Assembly (NCBI GenBank): GCA_964552325.1
Contig: CAZKHA010000003.1
Location: 15,923 to 79,922, forward strand
Direction: 5' to 3'
Origin: CAZKCK01 sp964552325
GTDB taxonomy: Bacteria; Bacteroidota; Bacteroidia; Bacteroidales; TTA-H9
DNA length: 64,000 bases
Both the position numbers and the translations under genes were made by a program. Shown one piece after another: positions 8,744 to 18,693 of the stretch; position 1 is the first letter of the stretch; each line of letters begins with the position of its first letter. The notes beneath the pieces were generated by a model. The model saw only the letters and a list, made by a program, of their open reading frames with translations, was not told the origin of the DNA and ran no database searches.

Positions 8744-10585
8744 ATGAAACAAAATAAAATTGTAAATGCTGTTGCTACCGAAGCATGGGGCTCAAGGGTA
8801 GGCCTTGTGTTGGCAATGGCCGGCAATGCCGTTGGTTTTGGAAACTTCCTTCGTTTTCCGGTACAGGCAGTCCAAAATGGTGGGGGGGCATTTATTATAC
8901 CTTATTTGGTCAGTTTGGTCATTTTAGGTCTTCCTCTATTGTTAATTGAATGGTCATCAGGACGTTATGGTGGGCAATTCGGTCATCATTCCACGCCCTT
9001 TATCATGCATAGTCTAAGCAAAAAAGCAATCTGGAAGTATGTTGGGGTTTTTGGTTTGTTCTGCAATATCGCCATTGCGGCCTATTATTGCTATATGGAA
9101 AGCTGGACAATGTCGTATATGTATCATTCAATAGTAGGCACTTTCGATGGTATGTCGCAATATCAAGTTGCCAATTTTTTCGAGGGTTATGTTGACATCA
9201 CTCATTCTACCTCCGGCATTCCTTACGAGGCTGTAGTGTTTTTTGTATTGTGTATAGCTCTTAATACGTGGATATTAAGCAAAGGACTAAGCGGTGGAGT
9301 TGAAAAAGCTGCCAAAATTGGGGTTCCTTTGCTGATAGTGTTCGGTATCTTCCTTGCATATAAGGGCGTAACATTAAAGTCGGGCATCGATGGGGCTAAG
9401 TTTGATGGTACCTTGGGGCTCTCTTTTTTATGGACACCTGAATACAGCTCACTAACAAACCCTAAAGTATGGCTTGCTGCTGCCGGCCAGATTTTTTTCA
9501 CCCTATCGGTAGGCATGGGATCCATACAGTGTTATGCATCTTATCTTAAGAAGAACGAAGATATAGCCTGCAACGCCATGTCAGCAGGGTTTATGAATGA
9601 ATTTGTTGAGATAGTGCTTGGTAGCTCTATCATTATACCAATTGCCATTGGCTATTTAGGTATTGAAAAGGTAACGGATTTAGTTGGCTTGGGCGGTTTA
9701 GGACTCGCATTTAAAACCATGCCTTATTTATTTGCGCAATGGGGAGCTATTTTATCAGCACTGGCTGGGGTTGCCTTTTTTGGGCTATTGTTTTTTGCCG
9801 GAATTACCAGTTCATTGGCTATGGGCACTCCTATAATGGGTTTTTTAAAGGACGAGTTTAAATGGGGTCAAAAATCTTCTGCATTAGCATTCGGAATTAT
9901 CGTATTGTTGTTAGGCTTGCCTACCGTGCTGTTTTTCAACATGGGCGTTTTTGATGAGTACGATTATTGGGCTGGTACAGTGTCATTATTTGTTTTTGCA
10001 ATGCTCGAAGCTATTGCTTTTGCATGGTTTTTTGGAGTTGATAAAGGATGGAAAGAGATAACAAGGGGTGCAGATATTAAGCTCCCGATTGTATTCAAGT
10101 TTTTACTGAAGTATGTAACTCCAGTAGTGCTTATTGTTGTTTTTGTTGCCTCGCTTATACGCCCAGCCAATGATGATTGGTCTCAAATTAGTTTTAGAGG
10201 CTGGCCGGTTCATGAAGGAAGCATTATTGGACAGATTACACATAAGGGCATTGGCCCTAATAAAACGTATTTTTCTGATACTTTTTTCGCTGAAAACAAA
10301 GGGATTGTTGATTCGATTTATACGGATAGAAACCAAGGCTTTGTTAGGGTAACACCCGAAGGTAAAGAAGGAACGTTGGGTAAAGTGTACAATACAAAGA
10401 AGTACGAAGTACAAGTTACTGTAGGGCAACGCGTTGATGTTGGTCAACCATTATACAAAGGTGAAATCACTAATCGCATTTTTTACCTCGATTTATCTCG
10501 GATTGGGCTTTTACTTGTGTTTGCCATTATCTCGCTATTGGTTTACATTGCATATCATAAGCGTAAGCGCGAAGGCACTATTTAA
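8744..10585 (+). CDS. neurotransmitter:sodium symporter (NSS) family transporter
   Basis: 613 residues with about twelve hydrophobic segments. TM1 has the family hallmark (WGSRVGLVLAMAGNAVGFGNFLRFP), whose unwound Gly-Asn-Ala region binds Na+ and substrate. Later segments include the TM6 region FFTLSVGMGSIQCYASYL. NSS proteins import amino acids or related compounds with sodium. The segment around residues 470-590 between the last two helices forms a large soluble loop (WSQISFRGWPVHEGSIIGQ...), an insertion beyond bacterial LeuT-type length (about 510). The next gene is a 46-residue MetS-like protein, the usual partner of methionine/alanine-type NSS importers. Substrate is inferred to be an amino acid. 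Confidence 0.88.
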   Translation: MKQNKIVNAVATEAWGSRVGLVLAMAGNAVGFGNFLRFPVQAVQNGGGAFIIPYLVSLVILGLPLLLIEWSSGRYGGQFGHHSTPFIMHSLSKKAIWKYVGVFGLFCNIAIAAYYCYMESWTMSYMYHSIVGTFDGMSQYQVANFFEGYVDITHSTSGIPYEAVVFFVLCIALNTWILSKGLSGGVEKAAKIGVPLLIVFGIFLAYKGVTLKSGIDGAKFDGTLGLSFLWTPEYSSLTNPKVWLAAAGQIFFTLSVGMGSIQCYASYLKKNEDIACNAMSAGFMNEFVEIVLGSSIIIPIAIGYLGIEKVTDLVGLGGLGLAFKTMPYLFAQWGAILSALAGVAFFGLLFFAGITSSLAMGTPIMGFLKDEFKWGQKSSALAFGIIVLLLGLPTVLFFNMGVFDEYDYWAGTVSLFVFAMLEAIAFAWFFGVDKGWKEITRGADIKLPIVFKFLLKYVTPVVLIVVFVASLIRPANDDWSQISFRGWPVHEGSIIGQITHKGIGPNKTYFSDTFFAENKGIVDSIYTDRNQGFVRVTPEGKEGTLGKVYNTKKYEVQVTVGQRVDVGQPLYKGEITNRIFYLDLSRIGLLLVFAIISLLVYIAYHKRKREGTI

Positions 10586-10626
10586 GTTATTGTTTTGTTG
10601 TTTATTATGATTAACTCAGTTTGTAT

Positions 10627-10767
10627 ATGAATACCTCAGCACTCATCCTCATTATACTAGTATGGTCAATCGTAACCGGTTTGACAGGCTATTTTTTTTA
10701 TGTGGTTTTAAAAGCTCCTCCCAAACCTGAGCCCGATAGTTTTACGGATAACGACCCTGAAGAATAA
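10627..10767 (+). CDS. MetS-like small subunit of the NSS transporter
   Basis: A 46-residue ORF starting at ATG 10627, too short for routine gene calling: MNTSALILIILVWSIVTG..., one transmembrane helix of about 22 residues, then a short charged tail rich in Pro, Asp and Glu. It matches the MetS-type small subunit encoded directly after NSS symporters (MetP-MetS of Corynebacterium and many Bacteroidota pairs). It starts 41 bases after the transporter stop on the same strand. It is inferred to associate with the symporter in the inner membrane and be required for full activity. Confidence 0.75.
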   Translation: MNTSALILIILVWSIVTGLTGYFFYVVLKAPPKPEPDSFTDNDPEE

Positions 10768-10988
10768 CTTAGTATTCTTTCTTCTTATCAATTTGACTTA
10801 TAATGGACTACGATTGAATTGACTTTTTAGCGGCAAGTCTATATTGGTGTTGTTTTGATGTTTAGCTAGGCAAATCGCTACTTGGCAATTCTTACAATGA
10901 ATTTGCAAGGCAAGTATCGAAAAGTAGGCTTACTAGATTCGGTTATGAATTTTTCGGTTTAGTTAGTCTTTTTCCGATGAGGCTTACA

Positions 10989-13900
10989 TTATCCCCTGTC
11001 AACAGACCTTAGGTATTTGCTGATTTTATAATTTAACTCACTGGGATTAAATGGTTTGGTAATAAAATCGTCCATTCCGGTAGCCTTTATGTTGTTTTTT
11101 ACTTCAATTAAAGCCGATGCCGTTAAAGCAATGATTGGAACATGTGCTAAACCGTTCTTGTTTTCATAATCCCGTATTATGTTGGTAGCTTTGTAGCCAT
11201 CAAGTTCTGGCATTTGTAAGTCCATTAAAACCAGTTTATAATCCTTTGTTTGGACTAAGTCAACAGCAATTTTACCATTCTCGGCAGTTTCAACGTTCAA
11301 ATTCCATTTGGTCAAGAATTTTTTGGCAACAATCAAGTTTATTTGATTGTCGTCAACCACAAGTACCGTTTCACCATTAAAGAATGAGAAGGTTTCGGGT
11401 AGGTTCTCTTGGTTGGCATCGTTTGTTTTATCGCTAATGCGGTAGTTAAGATGAACAGTAAAAGTTGCTCCACGGTTTAACACACTATCTACGTATATTC
11501 TACCACCTTGCAATTCAACAAGCTTTTTGGTAATGGATAGCCCAAGGCCTGTACCGCCAAATTTCCGGGTAATTTCCAGGCTAGCTTGCGTAAAGCTATC
11601 AAAAATGCTCGAAATCTTGTCGCTTGCAATTCCTATGCCTGTATCAATAATTTTGAATACCAAAGCGCAGTCGGTTGGGCTTTTACTTTTTACTTCAACC
11701 TTAATCGTAACTTGCCCTTTGTCTGTAAATTTTACTGCGTTGCCAGCCAAATTAAAGAGAATTTGGTTTAAGCGTGTAGGGTCACCAATTAAATACTCGG
11801 GTAATGCTGGGTCAATATCACTTATAACCTTAACTCCTTTTTCATCGGCTTTTACCTTAACAACCTGAATTACACTGTTTATTTTGTCTCTCAAGTCAAA
11901 ATCGGCATCTTCAAAGGTTATTTTGCCAGCATCAATTTTGCTAAAGTCAAGGATATCATTTATTAAGGCCATAAGGTTTTCTGCCGAAAACTTAAGCGTT
12001 TGTAGGTTCTCAACTTGGTCGGGTTTTGGGTTTTCGTTGAGCAAAATATAGGTCATTCCTATCACGGCATTCATCGGTGTACGTAGTTCATGACTCATGG
12101 TTGACAGGAATTGCGACTTAGCCATACCAAGTTTTTCGGCCTTTTCTTTAGCCAGAACCAATTCGTGGTTTGTTAGTTCTAATTCTTGGTTTTTGCTAAG
12201 GATGTAGTTATTCTGGTTGCTAATCTGTTTGTTCTGGTCGCTAATTTCTTTGGTACGTTCATAGATTATGCGTTCAAGTTTTGCTTGTTCTTTTTTAAGC
12301 TTTGTTCGTTGATACCGGAGCAATAGATAAATTGCACAAATTAAAATGCTAATAAACAGTGATATAACCCACCATTTTTCGAACCAAACACGTGTTACCC
12401 CAAAGCTAAAATCGGTTGGGCGGCTCCACGAAAAGTTGCCTTCTTTTTTGCATCTAATTTGCAATTTGTATTTACCTGTTTTAAAATCGGTTAGGTAGTA
12501 CTCCACTTGATTCGTGCAGGCTTTCCATTCTGTGGTGTCTTTACCATTTAACTGTCTGATTTGGAAGCTAATGGCGCTACCAGGGTAGGAGGGGACATTT
12601 ACTAAAATCTTAAGGATACTTTTATTATTAAAGCGGTACTTGTTTGTGGAATCAATTGATTTTCCGTTTCTTAGTATCCTCCAGAGCACTGGTTTTGGGG
12701 TAAGTACTGCAGGCAGGTTGTTGCCAGAATGTCCAAGCCCAGCAATAGTTCCTAGCCAGAGCTGATTGGTGCTATCAATAACTAAAGATCTATATGTACT
12801 TGTTTTAGAGGGTATTCCGTCTTTTTCTGAAAAAAAGTAGCGGTCTCCTTGAGCAACTTTTATAAGGCCTGTACTAGCAGTGGCCCATAAATCGCCATTT
12901 ATATCAATAGCAATACTTTTTATCGTGCTCTCTGTTTCCAAGCCTAGATCAATTCTTTCAAGTTGTTTACCATCAAATTTCAATACCCCGAATGTAGTGG
13001 CTAACAATATTTGGCCATCCTTATCAAAGCACATATCGTTAACTGCAATTGGTACATTATGATTGAAAGGAAGCTTGGCGCTTAGATTTGTTAGTTTGTC
13101 GGTTTTGCTATCATAACTATATAAATAAGCATCATCAGAAGTGCCGCCAAAATAAAGGAGCTGGTTCTGAGGATGGTACTTAATACAGATAATTTTAGAT
13201 TTTAATTGGTTGTTGAATGATGGAGCGCATTGTTTACCAGATTTATCCAAGTACCTTATGCCCTTTACTCCATCCTGACAGTACCATAGGCGGTGAAGAT
13301 TGTCGGATTCCATAATAAAAATGGCTCCTTTCTGGCTTTGTGGAAACGTTTTTTTGATAACGCCATCAACCAATGCATAAATTACGCCTTCGCCATCGGC
13401 CAACCACAAGGTGTCGTGTATAGGCAAAAGTTTAAGTATGCTTGATTTAGGCGATGTATAGATTGTATGTATGTAGTGCTCGTTGTTTTTATGTTCAACT
13501 TGATAAACGGTGGTTCCGTTGCTTACAACCACAGCTCCATCCGGTTTAAGCCGTATATCTTGGATATAACCTAAAATATTGTTTTGCCCTAACGAGCAGA
13601 AAAACATTGCTTGCATCAATACCAAGCCGTTGTCAGTAGAAAGCCAAAGATTGTTTTCAAAGTCCTTGTTAATATGGTTCGCGTTGCTGAATTGAAATTC
13701 ACTAATCCTATTAAAGCGGTATTCTGCGCTATCTGATTTGAGTTCATAAATACCATCTGACCAAGTAGTACCTATTATAGTTGAGCTGTTTAGCATCTCC
13801 AACCACGAAAATTCTATTTTAGCCAATATCAGTTTTGCATCAATTACACCTTGCTTATTTGTAGTTAATCTGCTAAGTCCTTGATTACCACATACTAATA

Positions 13901-14570
13901 TTTCACCTTGTTTGAAGCTTGCAGCATAATGGAATTTGGTATCGGTAAGTTTGGTTAAAACTGGCATAAAGGCTTTCCTTTTTTCATCTAGCTTATACAC
14001 ACCTCCTGATTCAAAGAAAGCAAAAAGATTACCATATCCATCAGAAGTTAATATAAATGAGCGTTGTACGTTCTCTGGGATTTTCGTGATCCCTGTTTTG
14101 TAAGGTTTAAGTTTATTATCTTCATACGCATAAATATCATTATTATCAGTTAGCCAAACCCTTTTAAGGTCGTCTTCAAAAATAAGTTTCGGATACCAAA
14201 AGGTGTTAGGCTGTTTGTGAACGCTGCCCTTTCGCAGAAGTGAGCTTTTGGTTTGATCTTTATTTGGATAAATAATGCTAACCCCTTGGTCATCACTTAC
14301 TAAAAGGCCGGAAGCGATGGTTCGTTTAATGTGCTTGATGTAGCGGCTGGTGGTTAGGTTTGGATAGGGTGTAAAGTTGGTGCCATCAAAAGTGGCTAAT
14401 CCATTATCCGTGGCTACAAATACAAACCCTTCATTATCAATAGCCGATGCTTTAACCAAATCGCTAGGCAAGCCGTCGTTTGAGTTGTAATAGGTGAAAT
14501 GATATTTTTGACCCAACAACGAATTTGTTAGCATCAAGAGTAAACCGACTGTTATAGTTATCCATTTCAT
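10989..14570 (-). CDS. hybrid sensor histidine kinase with two-component propeller domain
   Basis: 1193 residues from ATG 14570, chosen because a signal peptide begins there (MKWITITVGLLLMLTNSLLGQ) and the longer start at 14597 lies inside a TAnnTTTG element (14595-14602). The periplasmic part holds Reg_prop-type beta-propeller repeats (YNSNDGLPSDLVKA, then repeated DG/LW blocks) followed by a Y_Y_Y domain (KYKLQIRCKKEG). One membrane helix lies near residue 760, then a coiled coil, HisKA with His827 (MSHELRTPMNA), HATPase_c (DTGIGI, GTGLGL), and a receiver domain with phospho-acceptor Asp1117 (LMDLQMPELDGY). Classic Bacteroidota hybrid regulators end in an AraC helix-turn-helix; here the protein ends after the receiver, so output must pass to another protein. 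Confidence 0.88.
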   Translation of the reverse strand: MKWITITVGLLLMLTNSLLGQKYHFTYYNSNDGLPSDLVKASAIDNEGFVFVATDNGLATFDGTNFTPYPNLTTSRYIKHIKRTIASGLLVSDDQGVSIIYPNKDQTKSSLLRKGSVHKQPNTFWYPKLIFEDDLKRVWLTDNNDIYAYEDNKLKPYKTGITKIPENVQRSFILTSDGYGNLFAFFESGGVYKLDEKRKAFMPVLTKLTDTKFHYAASFKQGEILVCGNQGLSRLTTNKQGVIDAKLILAKIEFSWLEMLNSSTIIGTTWSDGIYELKSDSAEYRFNRISEFQFSNANHINKDFENNLWLSTDNGLVLMQAMFFCSLGQNNILGYIQDIRLKPDGAVVVSNGTTVYQVEHKNNEHYIHTIYTSPKSSILKLLPIHDTLWLADGEGVIYALVDGVIKKTFPQSQKGAIFIMESDNLHRLWYCQDGVKGIRYLDKSGKQCAPSFNNQLKSKIICIKYHPQNQLLYFGGTSDDAYLYSYDSKTDKLTNLSAKLPFNHNVPIAVNDMCFDKDGQILLATTFGVLKFDGKQLERIDLGLETESTIKSIAIDINGDLWATASTGLIKVAQGDRYFFSEKDGIPSKTSTYRSLVIDSTNQLWLGTIAGLGHSGNNLPAVLTPKPVLWRILRNGKSIDSTNKYRFNNKSILKILVNVPSYPGSAISFQIRQLNGKDTTEWKACTNQVEYYLTDFKTGKYKLQIRCKKEGNFSWSRPTDFSFGVTRVWFEKWWVISLFISILICAIYLLLRYQRTKLKKEQAKLERIIYERTKEISDQNKQISNQNNYILSKNQELELTNHELVLAKEKAEKLGMAKSQFLSTMSHELRTPMNAVIGMTYILLNENPKPDQVENLQTLKFSAENLMALINDILDFSKIDAGKITFEDADFDLRDKINSVIQVVKVKADEKGVKVISDIDPALPEYLIGDPTRLNQILFNLAGNAVKFTDKGQVTIKVEVKSKSPTDCALVFKIIDTGIGIASDKISSIFDSFTQASLEITRKFGGTGLGLSITKKLVELQGGRIYVDSVLNRGATFTVHLNYRISDKTNDANQENLPETFSFFNGETVLVVDDNQINLIVAKKFLTKWNLNVETAENGKIAVDLVQTKDYKLVLMDLQMPELDGYKATNIIRDYENKNGLAHVPIIALTASALIEVKNNIKATGMDDFITKPFNPSELNYKISKYLRSVDRG

Positions 14571-14594
14571 AATTTCCACACTACATGCGTATAA

Positions 14595-14649
14595 CAAAAT
14601 TACGAAAAACTAGCTATGCACCTTGGTAAAAGAAAAAATATTAAGTTTG
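14595..14649. promoter_or_regulatory. divergent promoter region between two sensor kinases
   Basis: A minus-strand TAATTTTG (14602 down to 14595) lies 25 bases before ATG 14570, and a plus-strand TAAGTTTG (14642-14649) lies before ATG 14668. The -33 elements are less clear; TTG at 14623-14625 would give a short 16-base spacer for the plus promoter. Confidence 0.45.
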
Positions 14650-14667
14650 TATGCTGGCAATTGAAGA

Positions 14668-16368
14668 ATGATAAATCAAGAATCAATAGTTAAATTATTA
14701 GTATTCAGTATATTGCTGATTGTAGTACCCTGCAGTTCAATTTTGGCTCAGGCTGAAAATGGGATGCAACCGAAGGTTCTGCGTGTTGGCTACGATGAGG
14801 CATATCCTCCATTTCAGTTTACTGATAATAATGGAAGAGCAAGTGGCTTTGACATCGACATTATAAAGGCTGTGGCTCAGGTTATGGGCTATCAAGTGTA
14901 TTTTGAGGCTGGAAGTTGGTTCGAGATTAAGGATAAGCTAGACCGAGGAGAAATTGATGTAATACCAGGCGTATATATTAACCCAGGCCGTAAACTAAAT
15001 TTTGAGGTAACCGTTCCTTTTATTGTTACGTTTCATCAGTTCTTTGTCCGCAAGAGTTCTCTTATTACTTCATTAAGTGATTTAAAATCGGACACTTCAT
15101 TGCAGATTATCATTCAAAATAATCAAGTTTTAACCGATTATTTAACCGAACTCAACCCAAACATCAAGCTTAAGTATGTTGAAAATATTCAAGAAGGTCT
15201 TCGCATACTTAGCTCAGGTGAGGGTGATGCCATACTAATACCGCAGCGTTCAGGTCAGTTTTATATTCAATTTTTTAGGTTAAATAACCTTAAACCTGTT
15301 TTTAAGCCCGTACTACCTCGCGAATATGCTGTAGGAGTGAAGGCCAGTGATAGTGCTATTTTGCAAACCATTAACAGTGGCTTGGGCATAATTGAGAACA
15401 CCGGTGCCTATAAGGAAGTCTATAACAAGTGGTTTGCTGTTTATGAAGAAACTAGTTTTTTTGGCAAATACTATCTGTGGATAATTGGGTTATTTGCTAT
15501 ATCACTCCTTACTATTGTATTTATATTGTTCTGGAATAGGATGTTGACAAAGATTGTTAAGCAAAAAACAAGGGAATTAAGAGAACAATTGATTCAAATG
15601 GAAGAAACAGAGCACCGTCTTCGCATCGAAACAGCGCGGGCTCAAGAGTCAGATCAATTAAAATCAGCATTTTTAGCTAATATGTCGCACGAGATTCGAA
15701 CACCTATGAACGCTATCATTGGGTTTTCTGAATTATTGGCCGAACCTGATTTAACCGATGGTGACCGTACCTTCTACTACGAACTTATAAACTCCAATAG
15801 CTATGCCCTGCTAAACCTCATAAACGACATAATTGATGTTGCCAAAATAGAATCGGGCCAAATAGTTACGGTTAAGCACCGTTTTGAGGTGAATAGACTC
15901 TTGTATGAATTGTTTGAGGTGTTTCAAGTACAGCTGCGCAGAAATGATAAAAAGACCGCTAAGCTGGATTGTGACCCTTTTTATACAACTGAATTTTATC
16001 TAAATTCCGACGAAATGCGTATTAAACAGGTGCTAACCAACCTAATAGGCAATGCTTTAAAATTTACTGACAATGGCTTTGTAAAATATGGCTATGACAT
16101 TTTAGATTCAAAAGTGCGGTTTTTCGTACAGGATAATGGGATTGGTATTCCTGCTGATAAACAGGATGTTATATTCAATAGGTTTAGACAAGCTGATGAA
16201 GGCCTTGCTCGGTCATTCGGTGGAGCTGGGCTAGGTTTATATATTTCTAAGCATTTGGTAGAAATACTGGGGGGCAGCATTTGGCTCGAGTCAAAAGAGC
16301 AAATCGGGACAACATTTTATTTTACCTTGCCATTGAATGATTTACCAGATGCTAAAAAGATTGGCTGA
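14668..16368 (+). CDS. BvgS-like histidine kinase with extracytoplasmic solute-binding domain
   Basis: 566 residues. A signal peptide (VKLLVFSILLIVVPCSSILAQ) is followed by a family 3 solute-binding domain (residues about 35-255: LRVGYDEAYPPFQFTDNNG, GFDIDIIKAVAQVMG, LDRGEIDVIPG). One transmembrane helix lies near 268-290, then a short coiled coil, HisKA with His341 (MSHEIRTPMNA), and HATPase_c (DNGIGIP, GAGLGLYISKHL). It ends with the kinase; there is no receiver domain. The binding domain likely reads a small amino-acid-like ligand in the periplasm. It is divergently transcribed from a hybrid kinase that does carry a receiver, which suggests but does not prove a phosphorelay partnership. 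Confidence 0.88.
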   Translation: MINQESIVKLLVFSILLIVVPCSSILAQAENGMQPKVLRVGYDEAYPPFQFTDNNGRASGFDIDIIKAVAQVMGYQVYFEAGSWFEIKDKLDRGEIDVIPGVYINPGRKLNFEVTVPFIVTFHQFFVRKSSLITSLSDLKSDTSLQIIIQNNQVLTDYLTELNPNIKLKYVENIQEGLRILSSGEGDAILIPQRSGQFYIQFFRLNNLKPVFKPVLPREYAVGVKASDSAILQTINSGLGIIENTGAYKEVYNKWFAVYEETSFFGKYYLWIIGLFAISLLTIVFILFWNRMLTKIVKQKTRELREQLIQMEETEHRLRIETARAQESDQLKSAFLANMSHEIRTPMNAIIGFSELLAEPDLTDGDRTFYYELINSNSYALLNLINDIIDVAKIESGQIVTVKHRFEVNRLLYELFEVFQVQLRRNDKKTAKLDCDPFYTTEFYLNSDEMRIKQVLTNLIGNALKFTDNGFVKYGYDILDSKVRFFVQDNGIGIPADKQDVIFNRFRQADEGLARSFGGAGLGLYISKHLVEILGGSIWLESKEQIGTTFYFTLPLNDLPDAKKIG

Positions 16369-16370
16369 GG

Positions 16371-18239
16371 CTAATTAGTATCCAGGGCTTCAAATTCGCT
16401 GTTTTGGCTAATAAATTCAGGTACAAGTAATTTCATTCGTTTTATTGCCTCCGTGGGATTTCCAATCAAAGATTCGTTTTCGATAGCGGTTATCGCTTCC
16501 AGAGCTAATGAATATTCATAGCTTCTTACCTTGCCGATTTTTATCTTTGGATGATGTGTTGGAAGGATGGATTCCTTGTCGTTGAGCAATTCCTCGTAAA
16601 GTTTTTCACCTGGACGCATGCCCGTAAAAACGATTTGAATATCACGGCCTAATTCTAAGCCCGAAAGCTTGATCATTTTTTTGGCAAGTTCAATAATCTT
16701 TACCGATTCGCCCATGTCAAAAACAAATATCTCGCCTCCTTTTCCCATGGTGCCTGCCTCAAGCACCAAACTGCAAGCTTCGGGTATGGTCATAAAATAA
16801 CGTGTAACATCAGGGTGGGTAATGGTTATGGGGCCACCATTATTTAACTGGTTTTTAAATAATGTTACCACCGAGCCATTAGAACCTAGCACATTTCCAA
16901 ACCTGGTGGTTATAAACCTTGTTTTGCCTTTAGCATGGAGCGATTGCACATAAATCTCAGCTATTCGCTTACTGGCACCCATTATATTAGTAGGATTTAC
17001 GGCCTTATCGGTTGATACCATTACAAATTGCTCTACGCCATTATTTAGCGAACAATCAGCCAAAAGCCTTGTGCCAGTTATGTTTGTACGTATCGCTTCC
17101 ATTGGGTTTCGTTCCATCATCGGAACATGCTTATAGGCCGCTGCATGAAAAACAACCTGTGGCCTATATTTTTGAAAAATGTCGTTGAGGTTCTTTTCGG
17201 CCCTTATGTCACCTAAAACAATTGTAAAGGATTGACCTTTAAACTTTTCACTAAGTTCCAGTTCAAGAAAAAATAAAGGGGTTTCAGCATTATCTAACAA
17301 TACCAACATTTTAGGCCTATGTGCTAAAACACTCCTGGCCAATTCGCTACCAATAGATCCAGCAGCCCCCGTAATCAGAATTGTTTTGTTTGTTAACGAT
17401 TCTTTGACTTTATGCTCATCAATATGGATGATTTCGCGCTCCAATAGATCTTCAATTCTAATATTGCGGATTTGCCCGAAGCTTAATTGCCCGTTTATCC
17501 ATTGATTGACTGGTGGAACGTTGAGTACTTTTACCTGATACTCTAAAGCTGTTTCAATAATCAGCTTTTTGCGTTCTGGCGTAATTTGTTGTACGGCCAA
17601 TATCAAGTATAAGACTTCATTATTGGCCAAGAGTTCAGTTAAGTCGTTTGACTTATAGATTTTTATACCATCAATCTGTTTGCCAATTTTGGTTGGGTCG
17701 TCATCCACAAAGGCTATGATGTTGTAGAATACAGATGGATCTCTTTGTAAGGCGTTTTTTGTGATTAAGCCAGCCTCGCCTGCTCCAAATATAATAACAG
17801 TGGCTTTTTCCTTTTGCTTGTTTTGAAGTTCCATGAAGGTAAGTTTGGCGATAAGCCGCATAATGATCATGGATACTGAAGTTACTAAAAACTCTATAAT
17901 AATGATGGAGAACGGGATGTTAAACCGTTCATTAATAAAATAGTAGGTTGTAAGGTTTGTAACTACCAGAAACATACTGGCAATTACATTTATAATGAAT
18001 ATGCGTGAAGCATCCGCCAAGCTAGTAAATCGCATCATTCCAGCGTACGTTTTTCCTAGGAAAAAAGATATACTCCTGATAATTAGGATATACGTGAGAA
18101 TGGCAGGCACAGGTTTCATTTCGTTTGGTGGTATATCGAAATTAAACCGAAGCATAAAGGCAACCAATACGGAGGCAGCCGTTATAAAAATATCGGAAAA
18201 TATGACAACTGGGCGAGGTATGGAAGTTGGAAAACGCAT
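16371..18239 (-). CDS. membrane-bound nucleoside-diphosphate-sugar epimerase/dehydratase (FlaA1/CapD type)
   Basis: 622 residues from ATG 18239; a promoter at 18267-18300 excludes the longer start at 18350. Four or five membrane helices (residues 10-130) are followed by a CoA-binding-like Rossmann domain (VIIFGAGEAGLI) and a second NAD domain with GAAGSIGSELARSV. The extended-SDR catalytic region reads STDKAVNPTNIMGASKR, with Met where ordinary SDR enzymes have Tyr, as in the WbpM/FlaA1 long subgroup. These enzymes convert UDP-GlcNAc-type sugars to 4-keto-6-deoxy or epimerised forms for surface polysaccharide. The stop lies only two bases from the convergent kinase stop. No glycan operon surrounds it, so the pathway is unclear. 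Confidence 0.88.
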   Translation of the reverse strand: MRFPTSIPRPVVIFSDIFITAASVLVAFMLRFNFDIPPNEMKPVPAILTYILIIRSISFFLGKTYAGMMRFTSLADASRIFIINVIASMFLVVTNLTTYYFINERFNIPFSIIIIEFLVTSVSMIIMRLIAKLTFMELQNKQKEKATVIIFGAGEAGLITKNALQRDPSVFYNIIAFVDDDPTKIGKQIDGIKIYKSNDLTELLANNEVLYLILAVQQITPERKKLIIETALEYQVKVLNVPPVNQWINGQLSFGQIRNIRIEDLLEREIIHIDEHKVKESLTNKTILITGAAGSIGSELARSVLAHRPKMLVLLDNAETPLFFLELELSEKFKGQSFTIVLGDIRAEKNLNDIFQKYRPQVVFHAAAYKHVPMMERNPMEAIRTNITGTRLLADCSLNNGVEQFVMVSTDKAVNPTNIMGASKRIAEIYVQSLHAKGKTRFITTRFGNVLGSNGSVVTLFKNQLNNGGPITITHPDVTRYFMTIPEACSLVLEAGTMGKGGEIFVFDMGESVKIIELAKKMIKLSGLELGRDIQIVFTGMRPGEKLYEELLNDKESILPTHHPKIKIGKVRSYEYSLALEAITAIENESLIGNPTEAIKRMKLLVPEFISQNSEFEALDTN

Positions 18240-18266
18240 AAACAACGTTCTTTTATTAATTGGGTG

Positions 18267-18300
18267 CAAATATACACGGCTTAGGCTAAAGAACACCAAA
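18267..18300 (-). promoter_or_regulatory. promoter of the CapD-like gene
   Basis: On the minus strand TTTG (18300-18297) and TATATTTG (18274-18267) are separated by 22 bases. The -7 element ends about 27 bases before ATG 18239 and lies downstream of the in-frame ATG at 18350. Confidence 0.65.
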
Positions 18301-18610
18301 AGAGCTATGCGAATCAATATGTAACTAGCTTTAGCGGCTGGCCTAATCAAAGCTTATAAAGACTGCCATAGCTCTGTTTTTTAATACATTGGATAATTTG
18401 GTTCGTGAGGTACTGTATGCAAATTCAACTTAGCAATTTATCGTACTAGCAATATAAACAACTGATTTTATGTCTGTTGAGAAGTGCATTTGCTGTATTT
18501 TTTTTTGAATGAACCTTTACCATCCTTGAAAAGGATTTATTGCACCAACTGCAAAGGATTTTGTTTTGGCAAGGTTGTAAGTTTATCATAAGGACTTGTG
18601 CCTTAAAAGT
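18301..18610. other. intergenic, nothing recognised
   Basis: About 310 bases between the CapD-like promoter and the terminator hairpin at 18611-18646. I see no frame with a plausible gene, no RNA gene and no clear repeat. Confidence 0.5.
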
Positions 18611-18646
18611 AAAGCGAAGGCTCTATATGAAGAGTTCCTTCGCTTT
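18611..18646 (-). terminator. terminator hairpin after the SSS symporter operon
   Basis: AAAGCGAAGG (18611-18620) pairs perfectly with CCTTCGCTTT (18637-18646), and an inner CTCT/AGAG pair extends the stem. On the minus strand it is followed by a modest T-rich stretch. It lies 48 bases beyond the stop at 18694. Confidence 0.65.
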
Positions 18647-18693
18647 AATTTCTCTGAGCAAAAATAGCTGTTAATTGGCTAAACGCGCTTTTG

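Noticed and set aside
10768..10988. A terminator or small RNA between the MetS-like gene and the hybrid kinase
   Set aside because: No hairpin with a T tract and no promoter pair could be found.
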